DNA of 64,000 nt. Origin: UBA7662 sp943369355 (lineage in GTDB: Bacteria > Bacteroidota > Bacteroidia > UBA7662). Each line of letters starts with the position of its first letter. Position 1 is the stretch's first letter. Under the pieces are notes generated by a model. It did no database searches, was not told the DNA's origin, and worked only from the letters and a program-made list of their open reading frames with translations. The stretch spans positions 248,001 to 312,000 of the forward strand of contig CALRMX020000001.1 of NCBI GenBank assembly GCA_943369355.1, given 5' to 3'. The position numbers were made by a program, and so were the translations under genes. Below are positions 59,804 to 64,000 of this stretch, in pieces.

Positions 59804-60901
59804 TTATACATTAAATCTGAACAACATAATATCCCCATCTTGCACCGGGTAAGCTTTCCCTTCAATGCTCACTTTACCAGCTTCTCGGCATGCGGCCCAA
59901 GAACCTAGATTAATGAAGTCGTGGTAATGGATTACCTCGGCTTTAATGAATCCTTTTTCAAAATCTGTATGTATAACACCCGCGGCCTGAGGAGCTAAAG
60001 TGCCTTGGTAAATTGTCCAAGCTCGAACCTCTTTTTCTCCAGCCGTAAAGTAGGTTTGTAAATTCAGCAATCGGTATGCAGATTTAATCAGTTTCTCTAC
60101 CCCTGATTCATTAAGACCTAAATCTTCTAAAAAAGCTTGTCTGTCTTCATAACTTTCTAATTCGGCAATGTCGGCTTCTATCGCCGCGCAAATCACGAGT
60201 ACTTCAGCACCTTCAGATTTTGCCATTGTACGAACCGTCTCTACATATTCATTTTCGACTTTCAACGATTTCTCATCTACATTGCAGACATACAAAACCG
60301 GCTTTTCAGTCAAGAGAAATAAGTCGGCAGCATGTTCACGGTCCTCTTTCGCAATTGGAGCTGTTCTTGCCGATTTTCCTTGCTCAAGATGGTTTTTGTA
60401 TACCAATAAGGTGTCAAGTGCGCTTTTTGCATCTTTATCACCAGCTTTTGCAGCTCTTTCAACCTTTTGAATTTTCTTCTCCACCGATTCAAGATCTTTG
60501 AACTGAAGCTCCAAATCAATGATCTCTTTATCGCCTATAGGATTAACTCGACCATGCACGTGTACAACATTGTCGTCATGAAAACATCTCAACACATGAA
60601 TAATAGCGTCGGTTTCACGGATATTTCCAAGGAACTTATTCCCCAATCCTTCGCCTTTGCTTGCTCCCTGCACTAAGCCAGCAATGTCAGCAATTTCGAT
60701 AGTGTTTGGAACGATACGCTCTGGTTTGACAAGTTCAGCCAATTTACCTAAACGTGCATCTGGCACTGTGATAACGCCCACATTGGGTTCAATGGTGCAA
60801 AAAGGAAAATTAGCCGCTTGCGCTTTGGCATTCGACAAACAATTAAACAGGGTGGATTTACCTACGTTGGGTAAACCTACTATACCACACTTTAAAGCCA
60901 T
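59804..60901 (-). CDS. ychF: Ribosome-associated ATPase YchF/Ola1
   Basis: The 365-aa Obg-family P-loop protein has G1 GLPNVGKST at 9-17, G3 DIAGLVQGASKGEGLGN, and a G4 position reading NVDE (CNVDEKS) instead of NKxD, which gives ATP over GTP preference. The C-terminal TGS domain is present (YFTAGEKEVRAWTI ... IHTDFEKGFIKAEVI). It binds ribosomes and responds to oxidative stress in other bacteria. It is the first gene of a minus-strand run with the agmatinase and carboxynorspermidine synthase genes. Confidence 0.95.
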   Translation of the reverse strand: MALKCGIVGLPNVGKSTLFNCLSNAKAQAANFPFCTIEPNVGVITVPDARLGKLAELVKPERIVPNTIEIADIAGLVQGASKGEGLGNKFLGNIRETDAIIHVLRCFHDDNVVHVHGRVNPIGDKEIIDLELQFKDLESVEKKIQKVERAAKAGDKDAKSALDTLLVYKNHLEQGKSARTAPIAKEDREHAADLFLLTEKPVLYVCNVDEKSLKVENEYVETVRTMAKSEGAEVLVICAAIEADIAELESYEDRQAFLEDLGLNESGVEKLIKSAYRLLNLQTYFTAGEKEVRAWTIYQGTLAPQAAGVIHTDFEKGFIKAEVIHYHDFINLGSWAACREAGKVSIEGKAYPVQDGDIMLFRFNV

Positions 60902-60917
60902 ATTGTATAAACAGCCG

Positions 60918-60925
60918 CAAAGATA
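60918..60925 (-). promoter_or_regulatory. -7 box of ychF
   Basis: The minus strand reads TATCTTTG followed by CG, a consensus -7 element 16 bases before the ychF start. The same octamer and spacing serve the ferredoxin-reductase gene. No -33 TTG is found. Confidence 0.5.
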
Positions 60926-60951
60926 GGCAGAACTGGCTTCTTTATTAAGCT

Positions 60952-61467
60952 TTACCTGTAATAGCCATCATCCTTTTCGTTACCCATGAATATGGGGAAA
61001 TTTACCCGTCCGAAAAGGTAATATGTACCATTGAGGTAATAAGGCAGGTATTCTCCACATGCCTCAAAATTCAAATGCCTTTTCTTTCCAGTCTTAACAG
61101 TTGCCCCTAGTCCAAGACCTACTGATCCGCGTTTTACTGTTTCTGGTTCTGCCAAAATTCTTGCATATCCGAAATAAGGATGCAGATAAACGAAACGATA
61201 TGCGAACGCTTTGATTCCGAAATTAAATACAAAGGTGTTGGCCTGCGTATTATATAGGTTGTAGGTGCCGGTAACATTAGCAAACAATCTGCTATTTATA
61301 TTCAAATCTGCCGATAAGTGAGCACCATATCCTTGACTAGTTGCCAAACCGGTATAATTAGCAGTTCCCCCATTTAGCCCAATAGAAAGAAAATCTGCTT
61401 TGATGGGCTGAGCGTTTAATACACTCACCGATAAAGAGAAAAACAAAACAGTTGAAAATATACGCAT
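60952..61467 (-). CDS. Small exported beta-barrel-like protein, unknown function
   Basis: This 171-aa protein has a signal peptide (about 1-19, cleavage after LNA). The mature part shows alternating strands ending in aromatics (GYGAHLSADLNINSRLFANV, FVFNFGIKAFAYRFVYLHPYFGYA, YYLNGTYYLFGRVNFPIFMG), as in small outer-membrane barrels. I do not recognise a family. It lies 50 bases upstream of ychF on the same strand but is separated from it by the ychF -7 box. Confidence 0.65.
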   Translation of the reverse strand: MRIFSTVLFFSLSVSVLNAQPIKADFLSIGLNGGTANYTGLATSQGYGAHLSADLNINSRLFANVTGTYNLYNTQANTFVFNFGIKAFAYRFVYLHPYFGYARILAEPETVKRGSVGLGLGATVKTGKKRHLNFEACGEYLPYYLNGTYYLFGRVNFPIFMGNEKDDGYYR

Positions 61468-61678
61468 GACCTAAAACGACAAAATTAGCTTAGACATATA
61501 GACAATCCCAAAAATTAAACTCCATAATTTCAACGATGCCCAAAACCGAAGGTAGTTGAATTTATTCTTGGGAATTTTATCATAGACATTTTATCGTTCT
61601 AACGGCAAACCGTAGCTTCAGTACATATTTTGAACTTTATATGCATTAGTTTTCTTAGTTATATATTCAATTTTCATT

Positions 61679-63448
61679 ATGCAATTACTTTTATCATACC
61701 TCAAGGGGTATTGGAAATATGTCTTACTGGCACTCTTATTGGCAGCTATAAACCAGGTCTTTTCTTTACTTGACCCTTGGATATTTCAAAAGGTAATTGA
61801 CCAGTATGTGATCACCAAGGAGAAGAACTTACTCGTTAATTTAACCACACAAGATTTTATTTACGGTGCCGGACTTCTTATTCTAGCAGCTATGGGTGTT
61901 GCAATGGTAAGTAGAATAGCGAAAAATTTCCAGGACTACTATGTAAATGTTATTACCCAAAAATTGGGAGCTCAAATTTACAGTGATGGATTAAGTCATT
62001 CGTTAGACCTACCTTATCAGGTATTTGAAGATCAAAGGAGCGGTGAGACTTTAGGAATTCTTCAAAAAGTACGAATTGACGTAGAAAGACTTGTTTCAGC
62101 TTTTGTAAACATTCTATTTACCTCTGTTGTAGGAATTGTATTTGTTATGATTTATGCCTACAACGTTTATTGGGCAATTGCTCCGGTATATTTTTCCGCA
62201 GTTCCTCTCCTAGCTATTTTGAGTTCAGTCTTGAGCAAAAGAATTAAACGAATTCAAAAAACTATCGTAGGCGAAACAACCTCTCTGGCAGGAAGCACCA
62301 CCGAATCCCTTAGGAATATTGAATTAGTCAAAAGTTTAGGGTTAGCAGAACAGGAAACCGCCAGATTGAATAGTATCACCAATAAAATTCTTGGGCTCGA
62401 GCTTAAGAAGGTAAAGTACATCAGGAGTTTATCTTTTATCCAAGGAACCTTCGTGAATCTGATGAGAAACGGAATCCTTATGATGATGCTTTACCTCATT
62501 TTTGCGGATAAAATTTCGGTCGGGCAATTCTTCAGCCTTTTCATTTATAGCTTCTTCATATTTGGACCATTGCAAGAACTAGGAAACATAATCAATATAT
62601 ACAGAGAAGCTGAAGTATCTCTAAATAATTTCCAAAAAATACTAAATATACCTAAGGAAGAAAAAGCTGCTAATCCTGAAGCAATAGGCCCTTTAACTCA
62701 ACTTCAATTTCAAAATGTAGGCTTCAAGCACCTTACTTCTAAACATCGAGCTTTAGATGGGGTGAGCTTCAAGGTAGAAAAAGGAGAAACCATAGCCTTT
62801 GTAGGCCCTAGTGGATCTGGCAAAACAACTCTGGTTAAACTATTAGTTGGGTTATATCGACCTGAACAAGGTCAAATTTTGTACAATGACGTTGCTTCCG
62901 ATAGAATTGATCTGGATGAGTTGAGACGAAACATAGGATTCGTTACTCAGGATACTCAACTCTTCGCGGGCACAATACGGGAAAATTTACAGTTTTCTTC
63001 ACCGGGTGCTACAGATGCTGAATGCTACGATGTTCTCGAAAAAGCAGCTTGTCAAAATTTGATGTCTAGAGCTGAGAACGGCTTAGATAGTGTCATCGGA
63101 GAAGGTGGCGTTAAGGTATCTGGTGGAGAAAAACAACGCTTGAGCATAGCAAGGGCATTATTAAGAAAACCTAAACTTCTAGTTTTCGATGAAGCAACTT
63201 CATCGTTGGACTCCATAACCGAAGAAGAAATAAGCACTACGATACGGGACCTTTCGGGGAATGGAGAACACATCACAATATTAATTGCCCATCGTTTAAG
63301 CACCATCATGCATGCAGACCGAATCTATGTCCTTGAAAAAGGTAAAATTATAGAATCTGGTCAGCACGACCACCTTTTAGAATTGAAGGGCCTATACTAC
63401 GCTATGTGGCGTCAACAAATCGGAGAAAGAACGACTATTGAAAGTTAA
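61679..63448 (+). CDS. ABC exporter with canonical ATPase
   Basis: The 589-aa fusion of a six-helix membrane domain (about 1-320) and an ABC ATPase has Walker A GPSGSGKTT, signature VSGGEKQR, a proper Walker B VFDEATSSLD and switch His (IAHRLST). It can act as a homodimer, or as the catalytic partner of the degenerate half-exporter at 29590-31389. The substrate is unknown. The 211-base upstream region (61468-61678) is AT-rich; I see no clear promoter pair or hairpin in it. Confidence 0.9.
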   Translation: MQLLLSYLKGYWKYVLLALLLAAINQVFSLLDPWIFQKVIDQYVITKEKNLLVNLTTQDFIYGAGLLILAAMGVAMVSRIAKNFQDYYVNVITQKLGAQIYSDGLSHSLDLPYQVFEDQRSGETLGILQKVRIDVERLVSAFVNILFTSVVGIVFVMIYAYNVYWAIAPVYFSAVPLLAILSSVLSKRIKRIQKTIVGETTSLAGSTTESLRNIELVKSLGLAEQETARLNSITNKILGLELKKVKYIRSLSFIQGTFVNLMRNGILMMMLYLIFADKISVGQFFSLFIYSFFIFGPLQELGNIINIYREAEVSLNNFQKILNIPKEEKAANPEAIGPLTQLQFQNVGFKHLTSKHRALDGVSFKVEKGETIAFVGPSGSGKTTLVKLLVGLYRPEQGQILYNDVASDRIDLDELRRNIGFVTQDTQLFAGTIRENLQFSSPGATDAECYDVLEKAACQNLMSRAENGLDSVIGEGGVKVSGGEKQRLSIARALLRKPKLLVFDEATSSLDSITEEEISTTIRDLSGNGEHITILIAHRLSTIMHADRIYVLEKGKIIESGQHDHLLELKGLYYAMWRQQIGERTTIES

Positions 63449-63456
63449 ATAAGCCA

Positions 63457-64000
63457 TTAAAATAACCCAGTTATGTTTCCAGAATCATCGATATCGATTG
63501 ACTCAGCAGCTGGGGTATTTGGCAAGCCTGGCATGCGCATGATGTCGCCAGCTATCGGGATTAAAAACCCTGCACCAGCAGCAAATTCTACCTCTCTAAT
63601 CGTAATTGTAAAATTTCTTGGGGCATTAACAAGCTTGGGATTGTCGGAAAAGCTGTACTGAGTCTTAGCCATACATATCGGAAAGTTACCCAAACCAAGT
63701 TTATCAATTAGTTTTAGGTCGCTTATTGCTTTGGCCTGGAATTGAACTGCATCGGCGCGGTAAATTTCTTTGGCGATGGTACTTATTTTTTCTCTAGAGG
63801 ACATGTTATCCTGATAGATAAACCTATGCCTAGTTGTTTTGGATGCAGCTGTATCTACGATTATTTGAGCCAATTCAATTGCACCTTCCCCACCTTTTGA
63901 CCAGACGTTTACCACCGAAGCTTTAATTCCTTCCTTTTGGCAATTTTCTAAAACTGTCGACAACTCCAAATCTGTGTCATTTGGGAATTTATTAATTGCC
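63457..64000 (-). CDS. fhs: Formate-tetrahydrofolate ligase, C-terminal part (partial)
   Basis: The minus-strand frame is open to the right edge of the window (reading ...AINKFPNDTD... at 63970-63999) and ends with TAA at 63457. About 180 residues are visible, including VNVWSKGGEGAIELA, GFLIPIAGDIMRMPGLP and AESIDIDDSG, all typical of the C-terminal third of Fhs. The enzyme makes 10-formyl-THF from formate and ATP, the donor for purine synthesis and Met-tRNA formylation (fmt is at 13.2 kb). The gene is convergent with the ABC exporter gene, 8 bases away. Confidence 0.95.
   Translation of the reverse strand, partial: AINKFPNDTDLELSTVLENCQKEGIKASVVNVWSKGGEGAIELAQIIVDTAASKTTRHRFIYQDNMSSREKISTIAKEIYRADAVQFQAKAISDLKLIDKLGLGNFPICMAKTQYSFSDNPKLVNAPRNFTITIREVEFAAGAGFLIPIAGDIMRMPGLPNTPAAESIDIDDSGNITGLF

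Noticed and set aside
59803..59865. An N-terminal extension of the agmatinase-family protein
   Set aside because: It overlaps the end of ychF in another frame; the ATG at 59802 follows the ychF stop directly.
61468..61678. A hidden small gene or regulatory RNA in the 211-base gap before the second ABC exporter
   Set aside because: The stretch is AT-rich with no open frame of useful size, no strong hairpin and no clear promoter pair.
1..64000. CRISPR arrays, insertion sequences, integrases, tRNA or rRNA genes, toxin-antitoxin pairs and defence systems
   Set aside because: I looked for regularly spaced repeats, transposase motifs, cloverleaf structures with CCA ends and typical small gene pairs and found none that can be supported.

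Overview
The window comes from the chromosome of a member of the Bacteroidota. The evidence is: several secreted proteins with type IX secretion (T9SS) C-terminal sorting domains; a TonB-dependent receptor with a carboxypeptidase-like N-terminal domain paired with a DUF4249 lipoprotein; a long (315 aa) NusB; a PUR/DUF3276 protein; the nusB-DUF1573-yajC-YbbR-coaE gene order; and promoter-like boxes of the phylum's TTTG-N19-TAnnTTTG type. The sequence does not fix the genus. The region is dense, gene-rich and core-like. I found no tRNA, rRNA, CRISPR array, insertion sequence, phage gene or recognisable defence island, and no gene-free stretch longer than 300 bases.

Layout. 1-5 kb: end of a T9SS protein, an imelysin-like/di-haem peroxidase fusion, a lone arsenite methyltransferase with a 16-bp palindrome before its start, and a two-gene operon of a redoxin and a cytochrome-c/PHM-type copper monooxygenase. 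5-16 kb: M1 peptidase, SMC, LolE-like permease, NamZ muramidase, fmt, a class IV aminotransferase and fructose-bisphosphatase. 16-20 kb (minus): exbB-exbD-tonB-like-folC-rnhA. 20-25 kb: gyrA, a TPR protein and an RsmF-like rRNA methylase. 25-29.5 kb (minus): leucine-type dehydrogenase, then nusB-DUF1573-yajC-YbbR-coaE. 29.6-33 kb: an ABC half-exporter with an altered Walker B, PUR, a MazG-like protein and MsrA. 33-39.4 kb (minus): a tightly packed eight-gene run (90-aa protein, MBL hydrolase, NFACT, redoxin, dapD, glycosyltransferase, methyltransferase, HEAT-like). 39.5-46.5 kb: mnmA translationally coupled to a T9SS subtilase, a TonB receptor and a DUF4249 lipoprotein, then trxB. 46.6-54 kb: an HxlR regulator with its own tandem operator, an FAD oxidoreductase, an OmpH-like protein, an acyl-CoA carboxylase subunit, PaaN and a PaaE-like reductase. 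54-61 kb: polyamine genes (nspC, carboxynorspermidine synthase, agmatinase family) around another T9SS protein, then ychF. 61-64 kb: a second ABC exporter and the C-terminal part of formate-THF ligase.

How the genes work together. ExbB/ExbD/TonB-like can power the TonB receptor 25 kb away. That receptor sits in one transcription unit with a secreted subtilase and a surface lipoprotein, which looks like a protein-degradation and peptide-uptake locus. The agmatinase family protein, carboxynorspermidine synthase and NspC fit the aspartate-semialdehyde route to spermidine-type polyamines. PaaN, the carboxyltransferase subunit and the PaaE-like reductase hint at acyl-CoA and aromatic metabolism, but the rest of those pathways is not here.

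The best leads for something under-described are the subtilase/TonB/DUF4249 locus, the fused imelysin-like peroxidase, the cytochrome/copper-monooxygenase/redoxin pair, the two operator-like repeats (arsM, hxlR), and a set of genes whose -7 box lies so close to the start codon that leaderless mRNAs are predicted.
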